NCBI GenBank assembly: GCA_963920635.1
Contig: OY987301.1
Coordinates: 21,866,501 to 21,930,500, forward strand
Reading direction: 5' to 3'
DNA length: 64,000 nucleotides
DNA from: Pseudeuparius sepicola
Taxonomy: Eukaryota; Arthropoda; Insecta; Coleoptera; Anthribidae
Positions 22,800 through 34,982 of this stretch are shown here, piece by piece (within the stretch, counting starts at the first letter, position 1; every line of letters begins with the position of its first letter). The notes below the pieces were generated by a model, which saw only the letters and a program-made list of their open reading frames with translations, searched no databases and had not been told where the DNA came from. Made by a program: the position numbers and the translations under genes.

Positions 22800-23343
22800 A
22801 CGACTTCAAAAAAAGGATTAGGTTTTCAATTCGGTTGTTACCTCAGAACTCCGTCATTTATAAACCGATTTGGACAATTCTTTTTTATTTGAAAAGGTAT
22901 ACTTACAGAATGGTCCCATTTAAATTTATATAATAGGGGATGAAATTTCATATTGGACCTATTCCGATTATTCTCTTTTTAGTAGAAAGGGATTATTATA
23001 GGAGTGGCCCCATTTAAATTTGAAGAAAAAATTCCACCCGTAAGGGTGGAAAATAAGGGATGAAATTTCATATTGGACTGATTTCGATGATTCTTTCTTT
23101 ATTGGAAAGGGGGTACCTTAGGTGTGGTCCCATTTAAATTTATAGAAATATATCCACCCCTAAGGGTAGACACTAAAATAGGGGATGAAAGTTCACATTG
23201 GACCGATTTGGATGATTTTTATTTTATTAGAAAGGGGTTACTTTAGGGGTGGTCACATTTAAATTTGAGGAGAAAAATTTCAATCCTAATGGTGGACAAA
23301 TAGGGTATGGAATTTAATATTGGACCGATTTCGATAATTCTTA
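22800..23343 (+). repeat. Minisatellite, about four units of ~120 bp
   Basis: The phrase ATGAAATTTCATATTGGACC or a near variant recurs at about 22940, 23058, 23187 and 23308 (spacing 118, 129, 121). Each unit also carries CCCATTTAAATTT, AGAAAGGGG and a CCACCC-TAAGGGTGGA short hairpin. The leading edge has ACGACTTCAAAAAAAGGATT at 22800, a phrase common at the borders of insect repeats. Confidence 0.85.
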
Positions 23344-23384
23344 ATAATTCACTAAAAAATAAGAAATAAAAATTTTAACAAACA

Positions 23385-23745
23385 AATTAAAACCGACTTC
23401 AAAAATTTGCCTGTATGCACACTAAAAATTTAAAAAAAAATAATAACACCGACTTCACAAATTTGCCAGTATGCACATTTTATCATTTTAGAAATATTTT
23501 TCTCTTTCTAAATTGAGTTACCTTTGGAGTCGGTGACAGTAAGTTATGATGTACTTATTCATATCTAAATAGACTTAAATTCCTTGCCTTGACTGTCACT
23601 AAATCCAAAGATAACTCAATTTAAAATTTTAGTTGAAATGTGCATATGGGCAAATTTGTGAAGTCGGTGTTATTTTTTTGTTATTTTTTTTTAGTGGAGT
23701 GTGCATACGAGCAAATTTTTGAAGTACTTAGGTTTTAAATTTTTT
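23385..23745. repeat. Inverted repeat next to the minisatellite
   Basis: Left arm blocks ACCGACTTCAAAAATTTGCC and ACACCGACTTCACAAATTTG pair with right arm GGGCAAATTTGTGAAGTCGG and GAGCAAATTTTTGAAGT. The inner arms pair AATTGAGTTACCTTTGG with CCAAAGATAACTCAATT. The terminal GACTTCAAAAA phrase is the same as at 22800, which suggests one composite element spanning 22800-23745. Confidence 0.75.
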
Positions 23746-23749
23746 GTTA

Positions 23750-25060
23750 TTTTTTTATATTTTACTTATTCAATTTGGGGTACCTACATACAGGCATAAG
23801 GCCCATTACAGTATCCGCTAGTTAGTAATGAACAGTAGGTAATCTATAATGTCAAATATAGCTTAATCAATGCTTAAAGTACATATCACAAGTTAAACAC
23901 AAAGAGATTATATACATAAACATATACCTACCTACTTATAATTTATTATATTAAAAATTTGTTTTTCAACTTGTTTTTAAAAGTTAACAATGAAATAATG
24001 AAAACGTCAAATTCGGAGCAACAATCATTGGTTCATTTCATCATTCTATATAATGGGGAATTTTGAGAACAGTTTGTATGTCTTATATGGGGATGCGAAA
24101 TAAAGAATGGTTTATGAGATTTATATTACATTGAGCATTAAGTGATATTTGTGACAACAGTTGAGAAGAGTCCATCTTATTATTTATTATTTTGTGATAG
24201 TAAGGATATCTGACACCTTCCGCCTATTTTCCAATGTTAGTATTTGAAAATGTATCCGAAGATAAAGTATATATTATTAGTTACAATATTATAATTTTCC
24301 ATTAAAGACAATTTTTTTGAACATGTATTCATAAATAATTGTTAAACATGTAGTATGTTTCTGGCGAATAACGAAAAAAGTCCGAAATAAATTATTTAGA
24401 CAATTATATAGAAATTGCGGATTTTTTTTACTTTGGCGCCCTCTATAGGTATCTATTTTCGAATGACCTATAGAAACTTCGGCCCGACCAAAACATGTTA
24501 CCTACAAATTAAGCAAGTACTAAATTTTTTGTCTTCATACTTTTTCCTCCGACCAATAGAAAACGAGAGAAATCGATTCAATATTTTTCCAAGATGGCAG
24601 CGAAACGGGTATGAGTGGGGATGCCTCCTACTTCATTCTCTTGTCAAATTATATAGCTAACAATTTTTCTGACAAAATTCAATTAATAAATTGCTTTTTT
24701 TAATATTAGCCCGGGAGCCAGCGACCTTTTTTAATGACCAAAACCACAAAAGCTGAAAATTTGTTAACATGTAGATTATGTTATAATTAAATGAAAAAAC
24801 GTATTCAGCCGAATTTAGAGTGGGGGATTATGCCCCAGCTTTTTATGTAAAGAAGTGAAAAATGTGCGCTGAGCAATGACGTCTTTGACGTCATTGGCGC
24901 TGAGTAAATTAATACCGCAAAAGTTGAAATTTCGTAAACTAATAAAAACATCCAGCTTTATATAAAGTGAAGGAAAAGTGCCCAGCAGATGCACTTTATG
25001 TGACCTGTCAAAACAATTTCTTAAAAAGGCAGCTTCTAGTAGGGGAGCCCAAGAGGGCAT
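23750..25060. other. Intronic DNA, no gene recognised
   Basis: Mostly AT-rich. A short palindromic piece lies at 24877-24897 (AATGACGTCTTTGACGTCATT). The predicted frames at 24415-25093 resemble nothing known. Confidence 0.4.
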
Positions 25061-25069
25061 TTTGGGATT

Positions 25070-26514
25070 TACTCCAGCGCGACAGATTAACATGTAAGGG
25101 GATGCCTTGCACCCTGTTGAGTACCTCCACCATATCTAAGCCTTCTATACGGGGCCGCGCGTGTAGGACAGCCGATCAGAATCGTTTTAAAAAATTCGAT
25201 AGGTGGATATACTCGAGCACGTCAGATTAAGATGTGATGGGTTAATTACATGCTGAAAAGTGTGCATTTCAATAATCTGACGATTTGAGCGTGACGTAAG
25301 GGGGCGGGAGGGTCACAAACTTGCAAAAAAAAAACCGTTACCTCGACTTTCTCGAGCGCGGTCGCATATTTTTTTATTTTGAAGGAAATAATTCAAGGAT
25401 AACGGGAAAAATATAATCTGCCGGTTTCCACAAGCCGAAGTAACAAAAATCGTCGATAAAGTTTAGCGCGTGCAGCTAGCTGCAGTGAAGCATGTACCTA
25501 TTCCCCACTACGCGCCTCTCTCTCCCTTTCACTCTTTCTCTCGCACCGTCCCACACGCCAGCCATCACGCCATCACAGCTGATCACAGCACTCGTGGTAT
25601 TATATGTACAGGGTTATTCAAACTCGATGTCCCTGGCCAATTGTGGGCAAACGAAAAGAGAAAAAATAATTCTGCTTCCGGGGTCTTAAATGGGACCAAA
25701 CGAAGACTAAAATTGAGAATATTCGACAAACGACTCTGCGTCGCGGCGCCGTTCGAATTTGTTTGTAACGAACGTACATTTTTTAATTGATATTCGGATA
25801 GACATGCTTTTTATCTATAAGTTTTATTTTAGACGTTTTGTCAAATTTTGCTTAGTTTAAGAAATATACGTAACACAATATTTGAAAAGTCCACGTTCAA
25901 CATCCTGTAATAGAGAAAATAAAATATTAAGAGCATATGTTTATAGACAAAAATTCTTTAATTTTTAACAGACTACATATTTTTCTAAAAAAAAAACGCA
26001 AATATACATTAAAAAAATGATGAATTTTTTTTTCAAACCGTCAGATTAAGAAAATCCCTCCAAATAATCGTCAGATCATGGATCAGCACGACCAGGACAT
26101 CAAGCTGAACCATCTATATGAAAATCTGACGCGCTCGAGTATTTCAAAATGTCGATTTTTTTGCATTTTCAAAAAGCCGCCACAAACTGGCGTCACATCC
26201 GAATCGTCAGTCTATTGAATGGGAGCTTCTTTCGGGTTCACTTAACATCCTTTCTGAATATCTGACGCGCTCGAGTAAATTTTTTTTCTGTCCATTTTTA
26301 ACCCTTCCGTACGGCCGCTCCCACCATGCAAACCGGCAGATTAACATATCTACGTCAGCGGAGACACGTGGGGCATATACACTATCAATATCTGACGCGC
26401 TCGAGTATCTCCATGTGACTATTTTTTTACATTTGTGAAAGCCTGTCGACGCTCCCCCCACCGGTGGAACCACCTAATCTTCAAAATCCAATAGGTCCCC
26501 ACGACGCTCGAGTA
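25070..26514. repeat. Array of a conserved 17-base core, two clusters in opposite orientation
   Basis: TCTGACGCGCTCGAGTA occurs exactly three times on the + strand at 26125-26141, 26261-26277 and 26391-26407. A partial GACGCTCGAGTA follows at 26503-26514, so the period is about 130 bp. On the minus strand, 25210-25226 matches with one change and 25070-25086 with two. Spacer sequence is poorly conserved, but a secondary phrase GTCAGATTAA or GCAGATTAAC recurs (25222, 26039, 26336). The two clusters flank about 650 bp of unrelated sequence with a CAGGGTTATTCAAACTCGATG-like terminus near 25609. The right cluster ends 180 bases before exon 2. Confidence 0.85.
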
Positions 26515-26695
26515 AATCCCCATTTAGCATCGTGGGCTCCCGTACTATTATGCTTACCTATGTCCTTTGTAAGATCGATCACATACGTTCACCACTTTTC
26601 CCCCGAAATAATGTATAAATTCGAAGGCAAAAATAGAAATCTAGACTATGTACCATAACTCCCAGTTGGATAACTACCTATTCCCTTGGTTCCAG

Positions 26696-26841
26696 GCGAG
26701 GTGGAGCGACTGCTGCGCGAGTACACACAGAACCAGGAGATGGTGCGAAACATCGGCTCGCACTATTACCAGATCATCTACCCGGTGCAGCTGCGCCAGC
26801 ACAAGAAGATGGGCATCAGCACCAGGGAGATAGCGTCTAAG
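26696..26841 (+). CDS. ADAM-family metalloprotease, exon 2 (propeptide segment)
   Basis: Translating in the phase set by exon 1 gives Ser-Glu then VERLLREYTQNQEMVRNIG, SHYYQIIYPVQLRQHKKMGI and STREIASK. The HYYQIIYPVQLR stretch fits the conserved start of the M12B propeptide (family Pep_M12B_propep), which keeps the zinc protease latent in the secretory pathway; the metalloprotease domain is not in the window. The exon is flanked by TTCCAG before 26696 and by a GTACGC donor at 26842, ends in phase 0, and is GC-rich (third positions mostly C or G) unlike its surroundings. My best guess is the mind-meld/ADAM11-22-23-like branch, from memory of similar insect proteins. ADAMTS proteases share this propeptide type, so the subfamily is not certain. 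Confidence 0.8.
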
Positions 26842-27010
26842 GTACGCATTCGGAGGAGTTCGGTATGTCACCACTTCAGGCACTATTCACCGTCATGTCA
26901 CTCAGCATCCCGCACCGTTCCTTGCATGGCTTTAACCACGGTCTTTTGGCTATATCTGTTCATATTGACTGATTGGTAGTTTGTGTTACCCAAGGATTAA
27001 TGGAAGCCCT

Positions 27011-27394
27011 TTAATTGCATTTAATGTGGTTATATATTGTTGAGTGGGAATAGGTACAAAGAGGCTCGACGGCTGTTATATCATGACGACAATATATGAT
27101 CAGGCACAAGAACAATGACACTAACAAGAGGTTTGTTCCAACAATAGTTCTGAACCGGTTCTCTGCGATCGAATTGGTTGAAACATAGGGACTCTTTAAA
27201 ATAAGGGGACCCAGCATGTCACAGTCACATAGGAAAAGTGAAGCCTTTAGGGGAAGTTTGTTTTCTGTTGAGTCCAAGGAGACCACAAGGGGGCTGAACA
27301 AGGTTATGTTATATGTCACTGTCCAACTGCCATCAGGTTTTATGTGACATGCTAGTGCCATAGATTCTAAAGGAGGCAAAATATTTCCCATCAT
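27011..27394 (-). repeat. Dispersed repeat G, inverted copy
   Basis: The reverse strand reads TGCTGGGTCCCCTTATTTTA, AAGAGTCCCT, then CGGTTCAGAACTATTGTTGGAAC, matching 28718-28790 in order. The encoded peptides in both copies share RFRTIV or WFRTIV and MLGPL.LKSP. These peptides are not recognisable as a known protein and are probably element-derived. Copies 27011-27394 and 28670-28900 face each other and flank the 27936-28550 element. Confidence 0.65.
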
Positions 27395-27935
27395 AATTCA
27401 CAATTTTTAACTTTTTAACTTCGAGATACTCAGATGTGTCAATTAAAGATAATGCCTTTAGTAATCCTACAATTCCCATTACGCGGGCATTACGTATAAG
27501 TAGGTAGTTCAAAACAAATGGTATATCGAAAATTTTAAATTATTAAGTAGGTAGCTTCAGTCAGGTCTTTTTTTAAAGAGTTTTTATCTACGACTACAAG
27601 TTTATTTTAAGTTTGCGAGGTACCTCGGGAGAGAAATAAAATTACAAAAATTTTATAATGAACACCGAGAAAAAATACCCTCATTAGAACTACTAGACCT
27701 AATCTTATTAGTCCATCCCGAAATCTGTGAAAGTTATTTGGTTAGATACATTCAACAAGAGAAGAAAGTTCAAGTATACATATTACAAATATGGATTGAG
27801 GAATCTGGTAACAAGGTGCAATAGCGACAAATTCTTAAATAAGCAAAATCGGCACTACTAACTTACCATACTTATTACTTTATTTCAACTATAAAATAAA
27901 TTTATTTCATTTGACAGTTGCCACATTCTGCACTT

Positions 27936-28550
27936 GTATATGTTACAGCCTGTATAAGAAAACAGGCCGTATGTATACGGTCTAGGCTGTATCTATACGG
28001 CCTAAATGGCGCAGACCGTATGTAAATGACATGGCATTTCATATACGGACTAGACCGTTAACATACCGACTATTGACATTCAGACTGTATGTGCAATCGT
28101 AGGTACCCTTCTTTTTTATATAGGGCCTTTAAAGAAGAATATGCCTTCTTTTTAATATGTATTTTGCAGAAAAAAATCTAGGGTACCTATACATTATACT
28201 AAATACATAATTACCTTTTTTCCTTCAAAATACTAGGTACGTACCAGCAAGAAGTAATATCCTTCTTTGATGGGCCTATATAAAAAAGAAGGGGTAATTC
28301 AGAAATGGCGGACGTCGCAACCACCCGGAAAACATTGCACATACATTCTGCCTTTGTTTAAATCTGTCTGTGATATACGGTCTAGCTGCAGATAGACTAT
28401 AATAGGACTAGTCCTTTTGCAAACCGACTAGACCGTTTGTTGACGGACAAGCTTCTTATACATATATGGACTAATATCTTCAGTCCGTTTACATATGGAC
28501 TATTCCTTTTGTATACGGCCTGTTTTACATATACGGTCGGTAACATATAC
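27936..28550. mobile_element. MITE with arrays of GGTCTA-like motifs
   Basis: The ends are imperfect inverted repeats: GTATATGTTACAGCCTGTAT...AAACAGGCCGTATG on the left against ACGGCCTGTTTTACATATAC and GGTAACATATAC on the right. Next to each end lies a cluster of short motifs in both orientations, of form TATACGGTCTAG, ATACGGCC, AGACCGTATG, GGACTAGACCGT, CCGACTAGACCGT and GGACTA (about 27968-28085 and 28376-28540). The centre (28107-28300) is its own inverted repeat (CCCTTCTTTTTTATATAGGG with CCTATATAAAAAAGAAGGGG). No coding sequence. Confidence 0.8.
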
Positions 28551-28668
28551 ACAAAATTGTCAAGTCTAATTTTTAGAAATCATGAAAACCATTATTAATT
28601 TTTACTAACAATCAAAGTACCTGTTATATTCATAGATTCTCCAATAAAATGGCACACTTGGCATCACT

Positions 28669-28900
28669 GAGACCATTAAAATGAGGAAAGAATAGGCCTC
28701 ACTTTGGAAAGTATAATGCTGGGTCCCCTTACTTTAAAGAGTCCCTGGGTTGAAAGCTGGTTCAGAACTATTGTTAGAACAAAGCTAAGATTGTTTCTTG
28801 GAGCAACTTTGATTATTGGCGCGCCTCTTTTTGCATTATTTCACTCAACGGTTATAGTCTGGAGAAATTCTAACTATACATTTGACGTTTTAAAATAAAT
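28669..28900 (+). repeat. Dispersed repeat G, copy 2
   Basis: CACTGAGACCATTAAAATGAGG to CCCCTTACTTTAAAGAGTCC is almost identical to 11083-11165. It continues further to the right than copy 1, with GGTTCAGAACTATTGTTAGAAC, as in the inverted copy. Confidence 0.75.
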
Positions 28901-28904
28901 AAGT

Positions 28905-30480
28905 TAAATTTGGCTAAATGTTTCTTTCCAAAAATTGACTTTATCTTATACCAGGCTTTTATCTTGTATATTTCTTAATTTATCGAAATTTTAAAATTAC
29001 AGGAATACTATTATGTGTGTCTCCTTGGCAAAATTAGACAGAAAACATAATTTCGCACCAGAGGGCTATTGCACAACCTGTTTGCTAAGAATTAAAAACA
29101 AAATTCTCGGGTATAACAATAACAAAGCTTAAGCATTTGGCACGTGAAACTATATTTTCTCTTGCATGACTTATTTTCATATTATTTAGAAATCTTCTTT
29201 CAATAACATTTCATATTTCATCTCCATAAACAGGTCAAAAACCTATGAGAACAGGCTTTCGAAAAACGTTACACTTACACGTTGTAGAAATATCAAGTTT
29301 AAATAGAAAATTAGTTTGCTTGAGAGAATAATATCGAAACTGGGGTAACTTTTCTATTTTATGTCCGTAATTGACTTTATTTTGTAGATGCGCCTGAATT
29401 TTGAAAATTTTAGAAAAGTACCTACCTAAGAGTTCTATATGGTCAAATACTCGTATATTTATAGAGTCGTTTTTGGTTTTTCTAAATGAAAGTTAAATTT
29501 TACACAATTTTAAAATTTGGTGTCGGATCCTTAACCAAGGATAAGATGTCTATTTCAGAAACTTGCAGTTTTAATTGGTTTTATGGAAAACACACAAGAT
29601 TTAGCCAAAACTTTTGTGCAATGCAAATATATATTATCTAATCTAGTATAGGAAACTTCGCACCGGAAATTGAGATTTATATGAAGGCCGACCAATTACA
29701 ACTTGGGGATACAGGATATACATGCGCTAACAAGTCTATTTGCCGATTCTCATGCTATATTAAACTCCGATTGCTTGCTTGCAGATCGCCGCTTCGTTAT
29801 TAAGTTTGCATTATTACGGCAGTATACCTAAATTTAGCACAAACAACGTCAATACCTATGTATAGTTACCTAAACTTAAGGTATATGTTTCCAATTTCGC
29901 ATATTATTATATGGATATCGCGGCATCCCTGGGGACTTTTGTTCGATTATCTTTATATGTTAACATCAATATTAATATAATGTATGCTTTTATATTTTAT
30001 TAGCGAGCCATTTTGTTACACCAATGTTTTAATTTTGCCCCAGAGAGATTTTGAACTATAGGCTTTATGGATATTAAAAAAATTTATAAAATTGATATCC
30101 GACTGCATAGAAATATTATATTTTGAAACTATTTTTCTAAAAAGTCTCTAGCCAGGACGCGGTTTTGGCCAAACTCAACAAACCAATTAATATCAATTAA
30201 TATTTTCCTGGTTATACCTATATTTGATTAAGAGAAGACAGTTTTTCACAAAAGCCAAAAATTACCGGTGTGCATAGTGCTAACGAGCTTTAACCAAGTT
30301 CTGTTGGGCAACTGCGACAACTTCTAGTTTCTAATTGAAACAGCTATATCGTTTTTGTCGAACTCTTGGAAAAATTACGGCATTTTCAGCACTTGGGAAA
30401 TAACTAGTGTAAATATTAATTAAACATTAGTTTTATTTCGCTGCACAAAGCTGACGTATAGAGTTAAAGAACTGTTCGCT
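28905..30480. other. Intronic DNA, no gene recognised
   Basis: AT-rich, without exon signals or a repeat that could be tied to other copies in the window. Confidence 0.35.
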
Positions 30481-30559
30481 CCTTATTATTTTTACATTAG
30501 TGTTGCACTAGGAACTTTATTTAAGGTAGGTAAATAATAGTTATTTATATACCGCAAGC

Positions 30560-30657
30560 CACTGAAGTTCAACTTTTGATGACTCATGTGGAATTTAGTT
30601 GCCGAGGCCTCTGGCCGAGGCAAATAAACCACATAAGTCATAAAAAGAACTTCAGTG
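30560..30657 (+). repeat. 98-base imperfect hairpin (precursor-miRNA-like)
   Basis: CACTGAAGTTC at 30560 pairs with GAACTTCAGTG at 30647-30657. A second block pairs TGACTCATGTGG with CCACATAAGTCA. The apex repeats GCCGAGGC on both sides (TTGCCGAGGCC and GGCCGAGGCAA). The length and mismatch pattern fit a pre-miRNA-like or small MITE hairpin. No mature miRNA sequence is recognised, and a nearby TTCAGTGCCGA at 31084 suggests a dispersed family. Confidence 0.6.
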
Positions 30658-30719
30658 CCGAGGTACATTTTTTTTTTTTTTAATCGGAAAAAAAAAGTTT
30701 TATTAGGCAAGCAAATAAT

Positions 30720-31060
30720 AATAAGGCATCACCCGTCCATGATTCGACTACGCGCGGCGTTGCTTGACTTTGACCATCGCGCTACCTATACGCAACTATG
30801 ACAAGACACGGCACCTTCGAACAGAAAAACCAAACTGCTGCTTGTCGTTGTGCAGCCTCCAAAACAAATCTATTGATATTCAAACCTACTAAAATATTTA
30901 TACTGATAGATTGCGCTGATGTAGGTAACATTTCGCAATGTGTACGAATAGTTAAATGGGCCTTTATTTGCCGGGTTTTGAATATTTGGGCACTTTTGAC
31001 GGGCGATGGCTCCGCGTCTGACGTTTGATGTTTACGTCTCGCCAAGGCCTACTTATTGAA
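30720..31060. other. Non-repetitive GC-richer block, open in both strands
   Basis: Both strands are open for 76-87 codons, but neither product is recognisable and no splice signals frame them clearly. It may be conserved intronic DNA or an old element. Not called a gene. Confidence 0.3.
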
Positions 31061-31064
31061 AAAA

Positions 31065-34000
31065 TCGTACAATAATGGGTTACTTCAGTGCCGATTTCAA
31101 GAAATAATTATTAGGTATCTATAAGAAGTAAAACTCTAGACATAAATCTCTGGATATTTAAGGAAAAATTTAAATATATTATTATATTATATAGTAATTA
31201 TTCTCTTACATTAACTTAATCAATAGTTCTGGGCACAGTAAACATATCTTCTGTATCCAGTATACCTACTTAATTATTTACTTAATTATTAGTCCAGTAA
31301 ATTGGGTAAGAATTTTTTTTTAACCATCGATAGTACACTATATATAAAGCTTAAATCCGAATTTTCGACCATCAACCCCTTGCGCTATCTTGAATTTTGG
31401 AGTAAATTAATTTTTCACGGATAACAGCTGTATTTTTAATTTTACCAAAATATAGCCGACATCATTTTTAAAGGAAAAAAGGTGCTCTGCAAATTTGTTC
31501 TCTTGACAGTAACTAGAATTTTGCATATATAACAAGTTATAAGAAAATAGTCCAGAAAAAAGAGTTTGCAATTTTTTTTCACATCTAATATATTTTTCTG
31601 CTAACGACAGCGCGAAATTTTTTGAACAAAAGTTGTTCACTACAAAATTCCCTGATATTTGTCTGAAAAACTTTTTTCTATCAGCAATAGTTTATTTCCG
31701 GTAGCGTCTCAAAGTTGGCGCAACGTCTCCTGGCACCTCATATAGGGTCCAAGTACACGCGCTATACCTTGCCGGTACCTTGCAAGTTTTTAAATATTTT
31801 TTTATACCGCAAGGAGTACGAAATTCTGTTCAGGCACATTGACAGTTCAATAGTTTGCTCTATTCCATGGCCGACTAGAAGTTCGTAGGTAACTAGGATT
31901 TATTGTAATGAAAACTAAACAGTAGGTAGTAGGTATCATTTCTGATTTTCTACTTTTTTAAATAAGTATACGCACATTCGAATAAAAAATATTGTATGAT
32001 ACACGTACTCCTGCGGTTCGCCAGCCTCGACTGCGCCTCTGCCGGTGAAGTCTGCATTTGTTACGAGCATATTCCGAAAGCTATACGCCCATCTTAACGA
32101 AGGTAAAATCCCTGGCCAATAGACAAACTAGATGAATTGCTGCAGGCGAAAAGTTTGAAATTCAAAAAAATGTAACGACTATAACTTTTAGACTAGGGTC
32201 ATTAGTATGTATAAATATTTTAAAAATACCCTTATTTTTTTGTAAACCTCAAATTCCCTACTTTTCCAGCTAGTTGTTAATAAAATTACATCGATACAGG
32301 CAACCAACCATACACTTCGCATTCAACCTCAAAAAGAGGGAAACTATCCGTAAAATTGTCGGAAGTTGGAATTTCGCAGATATATGACTTCGATTTATAA
32401 CCGGAAGTTGAGAGCAATATTAATTACTTAGAAATAGGGGTTTCTGGGAGAGGGACGCCCCACCGAGGCATCGTCCCGTTTCCGTGAACTTCGGAAGTTC
32501 GGCGCTGGCTCCGTAAGTTGTATTCTCTCCACCTAGGCGAACTTGGTTAGCTGTTTACTTACCGACAAACATTTTGAGCCTTTCTGGGGCGGCCGGCTCA
32601 AATATGCATGCTCGGCTGGTTACCTGATTCCATCGGCTTGTCTATGGGCCCGAGATATAATCGCAATTACAACCTGCGTCAGATTTCCGCAAAATTGGGA
32701 GTTTGTGAAGAAAAAAAAAACATAATATCTTAGATTGGTCAATTTGCACTTATCATATAAACAAAAGTAATCAGACATGAATGTGTCAAATAGGCTCGTT
32801 TTGAATGACTCAGCATCGATTTACCTTTCAACCCTCTCCAAGGCATAAAAAATGAGAAAATCAGTAAGAAAAATCTGTCACTGTCTGACGGTCTATATTC
32901 TGTATGGAGAGATCAGCCCGTGAACGCAGTGAAGTTTGGTCGGCAGTGGACGCCACGCTTCATAACATAACGTTAAAGAAATCCCGTAGTTTTTACACAT
33001 TTTAAAACCTGGCAGGCCTGACTAACTAAATTCCACATCGTTTAAAAAAGTTGAACACAAATAACTATTTTATTCCTACATATATTTTTCTTCTTTTAAT
33101 ACACATCCCCGATTTCTTCAAACCTAAAAAATGTTGCTCAATTTTCCAAACCGTTTAGGTACATAAGTTTGGTTCGATAAAGAGGATACCAAGCCAGGCG
33201 AGTGGTTGCATAATATTAAGAGAACATGGCCGTATAGCAAGCTATGAAGGCCCGTGTTCACAGTCAATCGATTCGGTATATGAGCCAGAAATAATTGGGA
33301 GAGCTCCCAGTTTCGGCTTTCTCGCCAATTAATATTTCTTGCGCTGCGTATACTACGTGCATTTAGGATATTGAATGGTGGTTTTGCTGATGCAGCAATA
33401 CATTTTAGACGTTAGAATAGGGTAAGAAAATTCTATACAGAGATAGCAAAATGATTACTTTAGTTTCGTGTTCTATTACGTACTTCTGCTGGAGCGACAT
33501 ATATGTTAGACATGCATTCTACAAATTGTAACAACTAGGTGTTATTAAAAAAAATGCACTACAAAATGTATTGAGAGAGCGAGATGCGGAGAGCAAGTTT
33601 TTCTTTCGGAACTAGTTATGAGGCGATCAAATAAAACAAGTTTTATTACAATTTGGAGAATCGTTGCATTAAATTTGCCTTACAATGAAAGTTGTACTAC
33701 TCACAGTTACGTAAGTTAAACCGAAGTACAAGAAATTTGATGCTAAGCAATCACCTTAGTTTACACACCGACTGAGATTTGACACAATACCTCAACTCCA
33801 CATTCATATAAGTCCGTGCCCAATATGCGAGAACCAAACCAGACCACTTATAGCTGCAACCCTGCAGTGCCGACTAGCTGGAACGTGGGTGTTTGTTGTG
33901 GCTGGTGGACCTGTCGCTTAGCTGCACGTGACCAAACTAGAACTTGTGATGTTGGAGGAGGTGTGGTGTAACAGCTTCGAAGTATCTGTGAAGTCGAAAA

Positions 34001-34980
34001 CCGAGCAGTACCCAATCACTTAAGTCGAGAAAATATTCAGACAACTAATAGGCGATGTTGTTTATGTTACTTATAATTTTAAACTTGTAGTTAGTAAAAC
34101 TATCTTATTTATAGCAATGTATGACTAATTTAATAATGTGATATTTATAATTATTAAAAAAAACACTGTGCACAGAGATAGCGAAAATAATGCAAAATAT
34201 TTACTTGTAAAAATGAGATATACAATTTGAAACTTGATATTAAAAAGAAATCTGAACCTCAGACTAGGACAAGAGAATGATTTTTGTTTTTGATTAAAAG
34301 TTATATTAACACATACTTATATGTTCTATGTTCTCCGGGTAAGAAAAACAAATTTAATGAAAGAGAAAATTTGTGATAATAGCAAAAAAAATCTGAGGTG
34401 ACTCTCCGTTACGTTCCTTCGGGGATCAGACCTAGAGTGGTATCGTTGAAAGTTAATAAGGTTAAAAAATTTAAGATAGGGCAATATAACCTAGGTGAGT
34501 AGATATCTCGAGAAAACGGTACAAAAAATACGATAAGGAAAAGATAAATGAGATAAAATCTACTCACCAGGGCTTCCACGGACTTCCACGGTGCTCGAGC
34601 CCCTGTGGACGCCTCTTATGTTGGCTGAAATGTAGCTGAACTCCTGGGGTGGTACACGTGGTTGACTACACCAGAAAACCAGGGCTCCAGTAGATAAGTT
34701 TCACATGAAAATTAAAGATAGCAAATATTAATTAAAGAATGGTATAATTTCAACGATACACTCTTGATCACACCGCTAAATTAGGGTTGAAAAGTCGGAA
34801 AAAATGGCCAAGCCAAAAACACGATGCGAGCACCTCAAGAACGCAACGAAAAGTGTCTTCGGAACGAGAACTTATCAGAACCTTTTGTGGTACGATATCC
34901 GGTTTCGAGATTATGGAATGTTCTATCGAATTCTATGGACAACCCGCGAAAATTCTTAATAAAAAGGCACTATGAAAAAC
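31065..34980. other. Intronic DNA; repeat F copy 2 inside
   Basis: Repeat F recurs at about 32155-32295 (CTATAACTTTTAGACTAGGG...CCAGCTAGTTG). Blocks of mixed composition at 31690-31800, 31990-32110, 32450-32660, 33170-33480 and 34390-34690 have no visible coding pattern. CTTCCACGGACTTCCACGG at 34574-34592 is a local direct repeat. No gene is supported. Confidence 0.35.
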
Positions 34981-34982
34981 TA

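Larger units (their letters stand above)
9749..26695 (+). other. Intron 1 of the ADAM-family gene (about 16.9 kb)
   Basis: Bounded by GTAAGT at 9749 and by a pyrimidine-rich tract ending TTCCAG at 26690-26695. It contains only repeats and non-coding sequence. No further coding exon was recognised inside it, although a short alternative exon could be missed. Confidence 0.6.

Noticed and set aside
25276..25300. CTGACGA at 25277 as the start of another hammerhead
   Set aside because: There is no stem II followed by GAAA downstream. It is part of the 17-base core array.
33385..33400. CTGATGCAGCA as a hammerhead core
   Set aside because: The core has C in place of the final A and no GAAA partner.
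33525..34700. Possible LTR starting with TGTAACA
   Set aside because: No matching second LTR, target duplication, polypurine tract or coding part could be found.
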